Below, piece by piece: positions 34,920 through 43,230 of a DNA stretch of 64,000 nucleotides (its first letter is position 1; each line of letters starts with the position of its first letter). This stretch comes from CAUTYU01 sp963545205 (lineage in GTDB: Bacteria > Desulfobacterota > Desulfovibrionia > Desulfovibrionales > Desulfomicrobiaceae). Below the pieces are notes generated by a model that worked only from the letters and a program-made list of their open reading frames with translations, did no database searches and was not told the origin of the DNA. The position numbers and the translations under genes were made by a program. The stretch lies in assembly GCA_963545205.1 (NCBI GenBank), contig CAUUHW010000004.1:1-64000 (forward strand). The letters are read 5' to 3'.

Positions 34920-36043
34920 TCGCTGGTGTTTTTACTGTACAGGCGCAAGATGGATCCGCCCGCGCCGGTGAGCTGCGAACAGCCCACGGCCTTGTCCGCA
35001 CTCCGATTTTCATGCCGGTTGGAACCCAGGGCAGTGTGAAAAGTCTGAGTCCTGATGACTTACATGCCATCGGAACCCAAATTATTCTGGGCAATACCTA
35101 TCACCTGTATCTGCGTCCTGGCGATGAAATGCTTGCCCGCCGGGGCGGGTTACATGAGTTTATGAGATGGCCAAAGCCAATTTTGACCGACAGCGGCGGA
35201 TTTCAGGTTTTCAGCCTGGCCAAGCTGCGCCGCCTGCACCCGGACGGAGTTGAATTTTCTTCGCACCATGACGGGTCGAAACATTTTTTTTCTCCTGAAA
35301 AGGTGATGGGTATCCAGGAAAATATCGGCTCTGATATTATGATGGTCCTTGATGAATGCGTGCCGTACGGAGCGGATTTTACCTATACGCAAAAATCTCT
35401 GGAAACAACCACTGCCTGGGCCAAACGCTGCCGGGCGGCGCATCCGGCCGGAAAAAACGGACAGCTTGTCTTCGGAATTGCCCAGGGGGGATTTTTTAAG
35501 GAACTGCGGGAAAGAAGTATCGAAGAAATAACAGGCATTGATTTTGACGGCTTTGCTCTTGGCGGTTTGAGCGTGGGAGAAAGCAAGGAAGAAATGATGG
35601 AGATTTTATATCACAGCGCGCCTCTGCTTCCCGTCCCTTCGCCCCGTTATCTTATGGGAGTGGGAACTCCGCTGGATATTTTGCACGGAATCAACGCCGG
35701 AATTGATATGTTTGACTGCGTGCTGCCAACCAGAAACGCGCGCAACGGCACCCTGTTTACTTCAACAGGTAAGATAAATATAAAAAAGGCCACGTTCCGT
35801 GAGGACGACAGCGTTCTTGATGCCAACTGTCAGTGCTACACCTGTTGCAATTTTTCTCGCGCCTATCTGTGTCATCTGTATCACTCGCGGGAACTTCTGG
35901 CTTACCGTCTGAATACGATTCATAATCTTGCTTTTTTCCTTGATCTGGTGCGCGGAGCAAGAAAGGCGGTTTTTGCTGGCCGGTTTCAGCAGTATCTGCA
36001 GAAGTGGGAAGAGGTTTTTGATTGCGGATTTCAGATTGATTGA
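34916..36043 (+). CDS. tgt: Queuine tRNA-ribosyltransferase
   Basis: The 375-residue enzyme swaps guanine-34 for the queuosine precursor in GU(N) tRNAs. Motifs: DSGGFQVFSL with the substrate-binding Asp, GLSVGE, the catalytic Asp in GIDMFDCVLPTRNARNG, and zinc ligands CQCYTCCNFSRAYLCHLYHSRE. Length equals E. coli Tgt. ATG at 34916 overlaps the nth stop; an open frame extends 26 codons further upstream into nth but is out of the family pattern. Confidence 0.97.
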   Translation: MIAGVFTVQAQDGSARAGELRTAHGLVRTPIFMPVGTQGSVKSLSPDDLHAIGTQIILGNTYHLYLRPGDEMLARRGGLHEFMRWPKPILTDSGGFQVFSLAKLRRLHPDGVEFSSHHDGSKHFFSPEKVMGIQENIGSDIMMVLDECVPYGADFTYTQKSLETTTAWAKRCRAAHPAGKNGQLVFGIAQGGFFKELRERSIEEITGIDFDGFALGGLSVGESKEEMMEILYHSAPLLPVPSPRYLMGVGTPLDILHGINAGIDMFDCVLPTRNARNGTLFTSTGKINIKKATFREDDSVLDANCQCYTCCNFSRAYLCHLYHSRELLAYRLNTIHNLAFFLDLVRGARKAVFAGRFQQYLQKWEEVFDCGFQID

Positions 36044-36051
36044 AGAAAAGT

Positions 36052-36165
36052 CTGCGGATGACGTAGATTATAAGAAATTTTGATTTTTGAAGGCTGATTT
36101 TTGAATTGAAACATTGTGCGTTGCGATTTTGCTTTTGGCTGACGCTGATTGGTGAATTTTTTATG
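36052..36165. repeat. Copy C of a dispersed AT-rich intergenic repeat (inverted)
   Basis: Read on the minus strand, this gap shows CACCAATC, the 27-base element also found at 31745-31771 (here 36104-36078), and GTCATCCGCAGACTTTTCTTC, a diverged form of the TCATCTGCGGATTTTT unit. It follows tgt directly. Confidence 0.6.
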
Positions 36166-36186
36166 CTGGTACACGGCTTCTCACTA

Positions 36187-36247
36187 AGCGGCTCTTCGGC
36201 GCAACCCTTTTTGGGGCATCGCTTCGCACTTTGCCGCTCGCTTTTTT
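36187..36247 (+). terminator. Structured GC-rich element, possible terminator of tgt
   Basis: AGCGGC (36187-36192) pairs with GCCGCT (36233-36238), with an inner CCCTTTTTGGGG hairpin, and the whole is followed by CGCTTTTTT. It is markedly more GC-rich than its surroundings. A small RNA or other structured transcript is possible. Confidence 0.4.
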
Positions 36248-36307
36248 GGGGCGTCAAAAAAGATGAAGAAGAAATTTTGATTGAAACATACTGATTGAGA
36301 AAAAGAA

Positions 36308-37174
36308 GTGAAAAATATGAAAAAAAATGGTTTATTACGCAGCATTGTGGCCAACGTGTCCCTGATTACAGTTGGCTCTTTTGTTTTTATCTTTGGCATC
36401 AAGGCTGTTGCCGTACAGCAGTCTTTTTTACCCGGCGGACTTTTCGGGCTGTGCTCTCTTTTATATTATTATTCAGGTCAGCTTGATCCAGGGCTTTGGT
36501 ATTTCTTCCTGAACATCCCGCTGTTTCTTTTTGCCTGGTTCAAGGTCAGCCACCGGTTTTTTATCTACAGCCTGATCGCGGCGGTGATCAATTCCGTTGG
36601 ATACCCGCTGATAAATATACAACTTAACATCAGCAACCAGCTGTACGCCGCTATTGTCGCGGGTATGCTCATGGGCAGCGGGTCCGGTATTATCCTGCGT
36701 TCTTTTGGCTCGGGTGGTGGACTGGACGTTGTTGCCGTTTACCTGTTTCAAAAGTATAATATCGGTATTGGCCGCTTCTATTTTATTGTCAATATCCTGC
36801 TTTTCAGCACAAGTGCCTTGGTTCTGAATCCAGACCTGATCATCGCCTCCATGATTATGGTTTTTATTTCCTCCATCTGTATGGAAAAAGTCTTAAGCCT
36901 TTTCAGTGCAAGAAAGATTGTGTTTATTGTTTCAAATAAAATTCCGGACATCGCAGATGAAATGATGCGGACTTTGCATCAGGGTGGAACATTTTTACAT
37001 GGTCATGGCATTTATACGAAGTCGCAAAGAGATGTATTGATGGCCGTAACTAATAATATCCAGCTCAGGAAGCTGGAGGAGATCGTTTTTGAACATGATG
37101 AACATGCCTTGTTTATTGTTGAAAACACATTTTCCGTAATCGGATCAAATTTTTCGAGGCGAAAGGTATATTAA
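36308..37174 (+). CDS. YitT family membrane protein
   Basis: The 288-residue protein has five to six membrane helices (SLITVGSFVFIFGIKAVAV, YFFLNIPLFLFAWF, LYAAIVAGMLMGSGSGIILRSFGSGGGLDVV, ASMIMVFISS) and a cytosolic C-terminal DUF2179 domain (about 205-280: IVFIVSNKIPDIADEMMRTLHQGGTFLHGHGIYT). Family function is unknown; transport is suspected. The start could be GTG at 36308 or ATG at 36317; neither has a strong ribosome site. Confidence 0.88.
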   Translation: MKNMKKNGLLRSIVANVSLITVGSFVFIFGIKAVAVQQSFLPGGLFGLCSLLYYYSGQLDPGLWYFFLNIPLFLFAWFKVSHRFFIYSLIAAVINSVGYPLINIQLNISNQLYAAIVAGMLMGSGSGIILRSFGSGGGLDVVAVYLFQKYNIGIGRFYFIVNILLFSTSALVLNPDLIIASMIMVFISSICMEKVLSLFSARKIVFIVSNKIPDIADEMMRTLHQGGTFLHGHGIYTKSQRDVLMAVTNNIQLRKLEEIVFEHDEHALFIVENTFSVIGSNFSRRKVY

Positions 37175-37202
37175 AAAAAACAGTATATTGCACAAAAATG
37201 GT

Positions 37203-37727
37203 TTATTTTTGAAATCTGCTCAGTTCGGGGTAAAGGCGGATAATGTCTTCAAGAATGGTCGTGAGCGGCTTGGTCGCGTCCAGAACATGAACAGCCAAGG
37301 TCAGATACAGATGCTCGCGCTCTTTGAGTGACGTTTTGATCTCTTCCCGCAGGGTGTTCGTATATAAGGGGGGCCTGCGGGAAGAATTTGGGGATTGACT
37401 CAGGCGGGCAAAAAGGACAGGTTCCGAGGCTTGGAGGTAAAAAACCACGCCAGAGATGAGGTCACGGTTGGCCGGGCTTAAAATGATGCCCCCTCCGGTG
37501 GCAATGACCTGCCCCTGTCTGGAGCAGACCTGGCGCAACACCTCAGATTCGCGGGAGCGAAAGCCGTCCCAGCCATGCGTGCGGACAATGTCCTCGACAG
37601 TCGCAAGGTGCGTTTTTTCCAGAACCTCGTCTGTGTCCTGAAAAGGAAGTTGCAGCCTTTTTGCCAGTGCTTTTCCTGTTGTTGTTTTGCCGCTGCCGCG
37701 CGGCCCGATAAAAAAGATATTTTTCAT
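37203..37727 (-). CDS. aroK: Shikimate kinase (AroK/AroL-like)
   Basis: The 174-residue kinase phosphorylates shikimate in chorismate synthesis. Walker A is GPRGSGKTT near residue 8, DTDE (magnesium site) near 32, the substrate Arg in FRSRESEVLRQV, GGGIIL near 79, and a lid region SSRRPPLY. Length is normal. Transcribed alone, back to back with the DUF2062 gene. Confidence 0.93.
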   Translation of the reverse strand: MKNIFFIGPRGSGKTTTGKALAKRLQLPFQDTDEVLEKTHLATVEDIVRTHGWDGFRSRESEVLRQVCSRQGQVIATGGGIILSPANRDLISGVVFYLQASEPVLFARLSQSPNSSRRPPLYTNTLREEIKTSLKEREHLYLTLAVHVLDATKPLTTILEDIIRLYPELSRFQK

Positions 37728-37740
37728 TTTTGAGCCCGGA

Positions 37741-37774
37741 AGGGAAAACAGGATTGATTCCCTGATTTTTTTTT
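37741..37774. promoter_or_regulatory. Hairpin with T-run in the aroK/DUF2062 divergent region
   Basis: AGGGAA (37741-37746) and TTCCCT (37758-37763), then T9 on the plus strand. A second small repeat, GAGTG/CACTC, lies at 37785-37803. The first could be a terminator for rightward read-through across aroK. Confidence 0.3.
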
Positions 37775-37891
37775 AGTAAGGAGCGAGTGTTTTCTTAGCA
37801 CTCATATCCAAAATATCTTATTGTCGGCAACCTGAAAAGACAAGAAAAGACTTTCCTGTTTATTCCGGGTGGGGCGCTTTGCAGGTATCTC

Positions 37892-38380
37892 ATGAAGACA
37901 CTCTGGGGAAGGACGGTGCGGTTTTTCCGCTATTTTTATCTGCGTATTGTGCGTGTGCGGACAGACGCTCATTCTACCGCTCTTGGTCTGGCCTTGGGCG
38001 TATTCGTTGGCTGTCTGCCAATTATCCCTTTTCAGTTCCTGACAGTCCTGCCCCTGGCGTTTTTGTTGCGGGCCAACAAGATGACTGCTCTTTTGGGGAC
38101 ATTTGTTTCCAATCCGCCCACGCTGCCAATTTTTTATTTTTTTCTCTACAAAGTCGGGAAAGTTGTTGTTCCCGGTCGTGTGCCTCAGCTTGATATGCAG
38201 CAACTGGCATTTTCCGAGTTGCTGCAAAAGGGCTGGGATCTTGTTACCGTCATGATGGTTGGCGGTCTGATTGTCGGTATCCCGGCCGCAATCCTGACCT
38301 ACTTTGTTGCCTTGCGCTGTATCCTGGCGTATCAGAAAAAGCGGGAACTCCGGCGGTTCCGCAAATTTATGGAACAGTAG
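37892..38380 (+). CDS. DUF2062 membrane protein
   Basis: The 162-residue protein has three to four helices and the DUF2062 signature ALGLALGVFVGCLPIIPFQ and FVSNPPTLPIFYFFLYKVG. Family function is unknown. It starts at ATG 37892 and ends by sharing one base with the rsmA start. Confidence 0.85.
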   Translation: MKTLWGRTVRFFRYFYLRIVRVRTDAHSTALGLALGVFVGCLPIIPFQFLTVLPLAFLLRANKMTALLGTFVSNPPTLPIFYFFLYKVGKVVVPGRVPQLDMQQLAFSELLQKGWDLVTVMMVGGLIVGIPAAILTYFVALRCILAYQKKRELRRFRKFMEQ

Positions 38381-39177
38381 TGAAAGAAAAGGTCAGACCC
38401 AAAAAAAGCCTGGGACAGAATTTCTTGCGGGACGATAATGTTGCCCGGAAAATTGTCGCGCTGGCGCGGGGTGAAAAGAAAATCGTGGAGATTGGGCCCG
38501 GTCAGGGAGCGCTTACCCGTTTTTTACTTGAGTCCGGTTTTGAGGTCGCGGCCATTGAAAAAGACTGGCGGCTTGTTTTTGACCTGCGCCGCAGGTTTTT
38601 GAATCTGCCCCTTGTCTGCGCTGACGCGCTCTTTTTTCCATGGGAAAAAGTACAGGGTAGAGCAATTATAGGCAATTTGCCCTACAATGTGGCATCTCCT
38701 ATAATCTGGGAAATTTTAAGCCGGTCCGGGTTTTCCCTGGCAGTGTTTATGGTGCAAAAAGAGGTTGCCAGGCGGCTGTGCGCTTCACCTGACGGAAAAG
38801 AGTACGGGGCGCTCTCCGTATGGGCACAGACGCTTTCCGTGCCCGAGTACGCCTTTACTGTCAGCCCGAATGTTTTTTTTCCCCGTCCCGGGGTCGATTC
38901 TGCCGTTGTTACTTTTCGCCCCGCGCGGACAAAAGTGAACAGGTATTTTCTGGAAAAAACCCTGCGTCTGCTGTTTCAAAAACGGCGCAAACAGATAGGG
39001 GGGCTCCTGCGTGCCTTCTGGGACGAAGATTTTGAACAGTGGCTGGCAAGCTGTAATTTGAAGAAAACAAGCCGTCCTGAGAATATTGCCCCACAATCTT
39101 TTTTGCTTTTGAGTGAACTTTTTGAAAAAAAATCAAAAAAGATGGGGCAGAGTACTGGACAAGTCTCCTTTTCTTAG
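38380..39177 (+). CDS. rsmA: 16S rRNA adenine dimethyltransferase RsmA (KsgA)
   Basis: The 265-residue enzyme dimethylates A1518 and A1519 in 16S rRNA. N-terminal KKSLGQNFLRDD, SAM motif VEIGPGQGALTRFL near residue 35, catalytic NLPYNVASPI near 99, and late FFPRPGVDSAVV. The start is GTG at 38380, overlapping the DUF2062 stop. Confidence 0.96.
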   Translation: MKEKVRPKKSLGQNFLRDDNVARKIVALARGEKKIVEIGPGQGALTRFLLESGFEVAAIEKDWRLVFDLRRRFLNLPLVCADALFFPWEKVQGRAIIGNLPYNVASPIIWEILSRSGFSLAVFMVQKEVARRLCASPDGKEYGALSVWAQTLSVPEYAFTVSPNVFFPRPGVDSAVVTFRPARTKVNRYFLEKTLRLLFQKRRKQIGGLLRAFWDEDFEQWLASCNLKKTSRPENIAPQSFLLLSELFEKKSKKMGQSTGQVSFS

Positions 39178-39422
39178 CTTAGAACCAGCTTGGCCTAATC
39201 TTTTACTGTAGTTTTTAAGTTAGCATTCTCTGGCAGGCTTCATTGTTTTTTTTGCGGAATGCTTGCGGAAGTGCTCTCTTTTTTTTATTGCACGTACTGG
39301 AATGTTCGGGGGATTATAAAATGCGAACGCCCTTTGGATATTGTTCAGGAAAATTGGTAGAGGGAGGAAGGTATGTTTAACCATCTTGGGCAGATGCCCA
39401 TAGCTTAAGAGGAGGAAGTCGG

Positions 39423-39695
39423 ATGACAAAGGCTGATTTAATCGCAAAGATGGCAGAAGAGGCGCATCTTTCCAAGGCAGACGCCGAACGTGGATTGAAT
39501 GCTTTTTTGAAGGTTGCTGAGGCAACACTGAAAGCTGAGGGCCGTTTGGCCCTGACCGGTTTTGGTTCATTTGTTGTTGAAAAAAGAAACGCCCGGACCG
39601 GCAGGAACCCGCGTACAGGAGCTCCATTGAATATTCCTGCCTGCAATGTTGTAAAATTTAAGCCTGGAAAGGCATTGAAAGATAGCGTAAAGTAA
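39423..39695 (+). CDS. HU-family DNA-binding protein
   Basis: The 90-residue nucleoid protein has the HU/IHF fold: MTKADLIAKMAEEAHLSKADAE, GFGSFVVEKRNARTGRNPRTG with the DNA-bending arm, and NVVKFKPGKALKDSV. ATG at 39423 follows GAGGAGG. It is the first gene of a pair with the small membrane protein gene 12 bases further on. Resembles HU-beta more than IHF. Confidence 0.95.
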   Translation: MTKADLIAKMAEEAHLSKADAERGLNAFLKVAEATLKAEGRLALTGFGSFVVEKRNARTGRNPRTGAPLNIPACNVVKFKPGKALKDSVK

Positions 39696-39707
39696 GGAGA
39701 GGTCAAC

Positions 39708-39887
39708 GTGTTGCACGGAGAAACTGTACATAGCATGTTACCTCAGGATTTGCCTTGGTGGATGCCGGACCATGCTGTTTTTTTTGGAGTGCTTTATGGT
39801 GTGTTATTCATTATTAGCAGTGGGTTGGGTGTCGTAATCCTTAAATCTCTGGCAGACGCTCTAGCGGATTCAAGAAAGCAACATTGA
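39708..39887 (+). CDS. Small membrane protein (59 aa) behind HU
   Basis: A short frame starts with GTG at 39708, five bases after a strong AGGAGAGG, and ends with TGA at 39885-39887. The product has a short N-terminal part with DLPWWMPDHAVFF, one membrane helix (VLYGVLFIISSGLGVVIL) and a polar tail (ADSRKQH). The good ribosome site, the position directly behind HU and the terminator right after it support a real gene. I do not recognise the family. Confidence 0.65.
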   Translation: MLHGETVHSMLPQDLPWWMPDHAVFFGVLYGVLFIISSGLGVVILKSLADALADSRKQH

Positions 39888-39904
39888 CGTTGGATTTCCA
39901 TTTT

Positions 39905-39942
39905 GGCCCGGGAAAGTACCTCCTCCCCATCTTTCCCGGGCC
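39905..39942 (+). terminator. Terminator of the HU/small membrane protein unit
   Basis: GGCCCGGGAAAG (39905-39916) and CTTTCCCGGGCC (39931-39942) form a perfect 12-base stem with a 14-base loop. The following bases are only moderately T-rich. Confidence 0.7.
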
Positions 39943-40239
39943 ATTTCCAAATTCAGCGTTCCTTGACACTTTGGGTCCGTGGGCTTTTTTTGTGCCCTTT
40001 ACTGCGTCTTCTATTTTTTTCTGTCTGGTCTTTTTTATCTTTTCGTATTTTTTCTTGCCAGTCTTTCTGTTTTTCTTTATATTTTTTTTTCGTGTGGGAT
40101 ATGTGGTCAACTGTCAGGGGGGAACCTGGCCCTTTTGTTTTTGCAAAAGAGGGGCTGATTGACAACGGTGGTCATGGTTCTTGTCCTGCCAGAACCTGTT
40201 TGTATAACGCAGGAAATTTTCCATCGGGAGGTGATGAGT
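39943..40239. other. Pyrimidine-rich spacer and rpsU leader
   Basis: Bases 39960-40100 are strongly T- and C-rich on the plus strand, without a supported gene. Further on, GGTTCT/AGAACC (40176-40181, 40191-40196) form a small hairpin about 30 bases before the rpsU ribosome site, a possible leader structure. A TATAAC at 40203 might be a -10 box. Confidence 0.4.
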
Positions 40240-40440
40240 TTGCCAGGAGTATTTATCGGAGATAACGATGCTTTTGATTACGCTTTGCGCCGCTTCAAAA
40301 AGCAGGTCGAAAAAGCGGGCATTCTTTCAGAACTGAAAAAGCGCCAGCACTACGAAAAGCCAAGTATCCAGAAAAAGAAGAAAGAAGCAGCTGCGCGGAA
40401 GCGTTTGGCCAAAAAAATCAGAAAAATGCAGACAATTTAA
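40240..40440 (+). CDS. rpsU: 30S ribosomal protein S21
   Basis: The 66-residue basic protein matches S21: PGVFIGDNDAFDYALRRF, KKQVEKAGILSELKKRQ, HYEKPS and a Lys/Arg-rich tail. I choose TTG at 40240 as start: a GGAGGTGAT sequence fully complementary to the 16S tail lies eight bases upstream, and S21 normally starts Met-Pro-Gly-Val. The in-frame ATG at 40234 is only two bases from GGAGG. The stop overlaps the next gene (TAATG). Confidence 0.92.
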   Translation: MPGVFIGDNDAFDYALRRFKKQVEKAGILSELKKRQHYEKPSIQKKKKEAAARKRLAKKIRKMQTI

Positions 40441-40886
40441 TGAGCCTTTTTGCTAAAATCGAAAAAGATTTTCTTGCTGCGTACAAGGCCAAAGAATCTG
40501 AAAAGGTTGCTGTCTTGAGAATGCTTAAGGCAGCAATCAAAAATTTTCAGATTGATGCTGGCCGGGACATGCAAGATGAAGATGTTCTGGCCTTGATCTT
40601 GAAACAGGCCAAACAGCGGAAGGAATCTATTACCCAGTTTGCCCTGGCCGGGCGAAATGATCTGAAAGAACAGGAAGAGCGGGAGCTGCGTATCCTGGAA
40701 ACCTATCTACCATCTCCTTTGAGCCCGGAGGAAATTGAAGCTGCTGTTATGCAGGCTGTCTCTGAAACAGGGGCAAACAGTCCGGCTGATATGGGAAAGG
40801 TGATGCAGGTTATCCTGTCCCGTTTTCAGGGACAGGTTGATGGAAAAACCGTCAGCGCTCTCGTGCGTCAGCGTCTGGCAAGGTAA
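40440..40886 (+). CDS. GatB/YqeY domain protein
   Basis: The 148-residue YqeY-like protein has the tRNA-binding tail domain of GatB: LRMLKAAIKNF, QAKQRKESITQFALAGRNDL, ILETYLPSPLSPEEIEA, and GKVMQVILSRFQGQVDGKTVSALVRQRL. It commonly sits behind rpsU. It may help amidotransferase-type reactions; the precise role is open. Confidence 0.9.
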   Translation: MSLFAKIEKDFLAAYKAKESEKVAVLRMLKAAIKNFQIDAGRDMQDEDVLALILKQAKQRKESITQFALAGRNDLKEQEERELRILETYLPSPLSPEEIEAAVMQAVSETGANSPADMGKVMQVILSRFQGQVDGKTVSALVRQRLAR

Positions 40887-40941
40887 TTTTTTGCGCTGGA
40901 ATTTTTTTGCGCGCGACCTCTAGCCCAAATTCCAGATTTTT

Positions 40942-43221
40942 ATGGATCCCAGAACTTTTCATCTCCTGGAATTTTACAAGATTCTTCATATTCTCAGCAC
41001 GCACGCTGTGTCTGAAACAGGGAAACAGGCGGCGTTGAACCTGCTGCCACACGCAAATCCCGCGACATTACAAGCTGAAAATGAACTGTTGCGCCAGATT
41101 CTGGCCTGGAAACGTGATCTGGATTTCGCGCTGACACCTTTTGTGGATCTTGAAGGTGTATGTGCTTTTCTTGCCCAGCAGCGTGATATTGATCTTGACG
41201 CCTGTCAGGCAATACGGGATATGCTGTTTTCCGCTCAGGCCGCGCATGAGGCTTTGGCCGGTGTGGGGCCGGATTTGCCTGAACTAGCTGCCTTTGCCGG
41301 ACAGTATGTTTTTCCCGAATCTCTTGCCTCCGCCCTGCACCGCTGTCTGGCCGCAAATGGAACCTTGCGTGATGAAAGTTCTCCTGAACTGTTCAGCGTG
41401 CGTATGGAAATACGCCGGATTCACGCCCTGTGTACGCGCAAGGTACATGATTTTTTTCAGGGCCGGGATACCAGTTTTTTACAAAATGATTTCCTGACCA
41501 TTTCTTCCGATCGGTACGTGCTGGCCATGAAGGTCAATTACAAGCGAAAATTTCCCGGTATTGTGCATGATTACTCCCAAACCGGTGAAACCTGTTATTT
41601 TGAGCCCCTGTTTCTGGTTGAATTAAATAATCAGCTCCAGGAACTCAAACAGGAAGAAGCTCGGGAAGAGCAGAAAATACTTGCCCTTATCAGCACGCTG
41701 GCCAGGAACCAGATGCCGGCAATCCGACTGCTGTCTGCCTGGCTGACCCGGCTTGATCTGCTTTTGGCCAAGACCGCCCTTGGCACCCGCTGTCAGGGGA
41801 ACCTGCTGGATATAAAAGAAGATGGGCGGCTTGAGTTACGTCAGGCCCGCCATCCTTTGCTGGCTTTATCCGGCAACAGGGTTGTGGCGATTGATATCGC
41901 GCTTGAAGGCAGGCAGCGGGCCCTGGTTGTTTCCGGAGGAAATTCCGGCGGTAAGACCGTGTGCCTGAAAACATGGGGCCTTATCGCCCTGATGGCGCTT
42001 TCTGGTTTGCCGGTTCCTGTGGCTGCGGGCAGTGTCATGCCGTGGTATGAAGGTATTTTTGTTTTTATGGGTGATGAACAGGATCTTGAGTCCTCTTTAA
42101 GTACCTTCAGCGCCCAGATACGTTCTTTTTCTGAGGCCTGGCCGCGAATTGGGAACAAAGCGCTTGTTATTTTAGATGAATTTGGCACCGGAACTGATCC
42201 TGAACAGGGAGCGGCTCTGGCTCAGGCCGTGCTGGCAGCCCTGCTTGGGCGTTGTGCCTGGGTGGGAATGGCCACTCATTTTCCGGCCTTGAAACTTTTT
42301 GCCCTGGCCCACGATTGTGCCCGCGCGGCAACAGTGCTTTTTGATTCGGCGACCAAAAAACCGCTGTATCTGCTGGCCTATGATCAGGTGGGAGCCAGCC
42401 AGGCCCTTTTGGTGGCAAAAGAATATGGAATGCCACAGGAAGTGCTTGACCTGGCTCATCATTATCTGCGTGTGGATGAAGTGCGGCAGCTGGATATTTT
42501 TGAGCGTTTGAACGCTTTGAGCGTGGAACGGGAAAAAGAAATTGTCCGTTTGCAGACCGCTCAAAAAGAGCTGCAGGAAAAGGCAACTCGTCAACAAGTG
42601 GCTCTTAAAAAAGAGAAAGAAAAACTGGCTGGAGAAGTGCGGCAGCAGGCCCGTCTTATTTTTGAACAGTGGAAAGCTGAAAAAATCGGGCGCAAGGCCG
42701 CGTTGAAAAAAATCACCCAGCTACGAGCGGAACTGGAAAAGCTTCCGGTAGATGAGCCGCGAGCTGAACACGGCTGGAACACTTTTGTTTGCGGACAAAA
42801 TGTGTTCTATCCGGCCTGGGAAAAAATGGCGGTTATTACGGAAAAGGACGAACGGAAGAAGAGATTGCGTCTGGATTTCGGAGGTATTTCCGTATGGGCG
42901 GATGGGCGTGATGTCACGCTGCCTGAAAACAAAGAGCGTGCTGCTTCGCCGTCCGTACAGCTCAGAAAGGAAAAAGCCGGGTCATTCCGGCTTGATATTC
43001 GCGGGCGCAGAGTTGATGAGGCTGCCGCCCTGCTGGAGAAATTTCTGGATAACGCCCTGCTTGCCGGTTTTGTTGAACTGGAGATTATTCACGGTAAAGG
43101 GAGCGGGGCGTTAAAAAGCGCGGTGCATGAATTGCTTGCCGATTCCCCTGTTGTTGATTCCTGCTCCTTTGCCCAGGCGGATCAGGGAGGGGAAGGAGTA
43201 ACTTTGGTCTGCTTGCGCTAG
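40942..43221 (+). CDS. mutS2: MutS2 ATPase/endonuclease
   Basis: The 759-residue protein has the MutS core and clamp, Walker A SGGNSGGKT near residue 333 (the usual GPNTGGKT is slightly altered), Walker B VILDEFGTGTDPEQG, a long coiled coil (about 520-600) and a C-terminal Smr domain (DIRGRRVDEA, HGKGSGALKSAV). MutS2 acts in recombination control or in rescue of collided ribosomes, depending on the species. It lies between yqeY and dnaG. Confidence 0.93.
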   Translation: MDPRTFHLLEFYKILHILSTHAVSETGKQAALNLLPHANPATLQAENELLRQILAWKRDLDFALTPFVDLEGVCAFLAQQRDIDLDACQAIRDMLFSAQAAHEALAGVGPDLPELAAFAGQYVFPESLASALHRCLAANGTLRDESSPELFSVRMEIRRIHALCTRKVHDFFQGRDTSFLQNDFLTISSDRYVLAMKVNYKRKFPGIVHDYSQTGETCYFEPLFLVELNNQLQELKQEEAREEQKILALISTLARNQMPAIRLLSAWLTRLDLLLAKTALGTRCQGNLLDIKEDGRLELRQARHPLLALSGNRVVAIDIALEGRQRALVVSGGNSGGKTVCLKTWGLIALMALSGLPVPVAAGSVMPWYEGIFVFMGDEQDLESSLSTFSAQIRSFSEAWPRIGNKALVILDEFGTGTDPEQGAALAQAVLAALLGRCAWVGMATHFPALKLFALAHDCARAATVLFDSATKKPLYLLAYDQVGASQALLVAKEYGMPQEVLDLAHHYLRVDEVRQLDIFERLNALSVEREKEIVRLQTAQKELQEKATRQQVALKKEKEKLAGEVRQQARLIFEQWKAEKIGRKAALKKITQLRAELEKLPVDEPRAEHGWNTFVCGQNVFYPAWEKMAVITEKDERKKRLRLDFGGISVWADGRDVTLPENKERAASPSVQLRKEKAGSFRLDIRGRRVDEAAALLEKFLDNALLAGFVELEIIHGKGSGALKSAVHELLADSPVVDSCSFAQADQGGEGVTLVCLR

Positions 43222-43230
43222 AGGCAGTGT

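Noticed and set aside
36184..36402. Minus-strand frame over the GC-rich element after tgt
   Set aside because: It overlaps the start of the YitT-like gene, and the sequence is better explained as a structured terminator-like element.
39841..40110. Lys-rich minus-strand reading frames of 70-89 codons
   Set aside because: They only mirror the T/C-rich tract. Composition is low-complexity, no ribosome site was seen and one overlaps the small gene behind HU.
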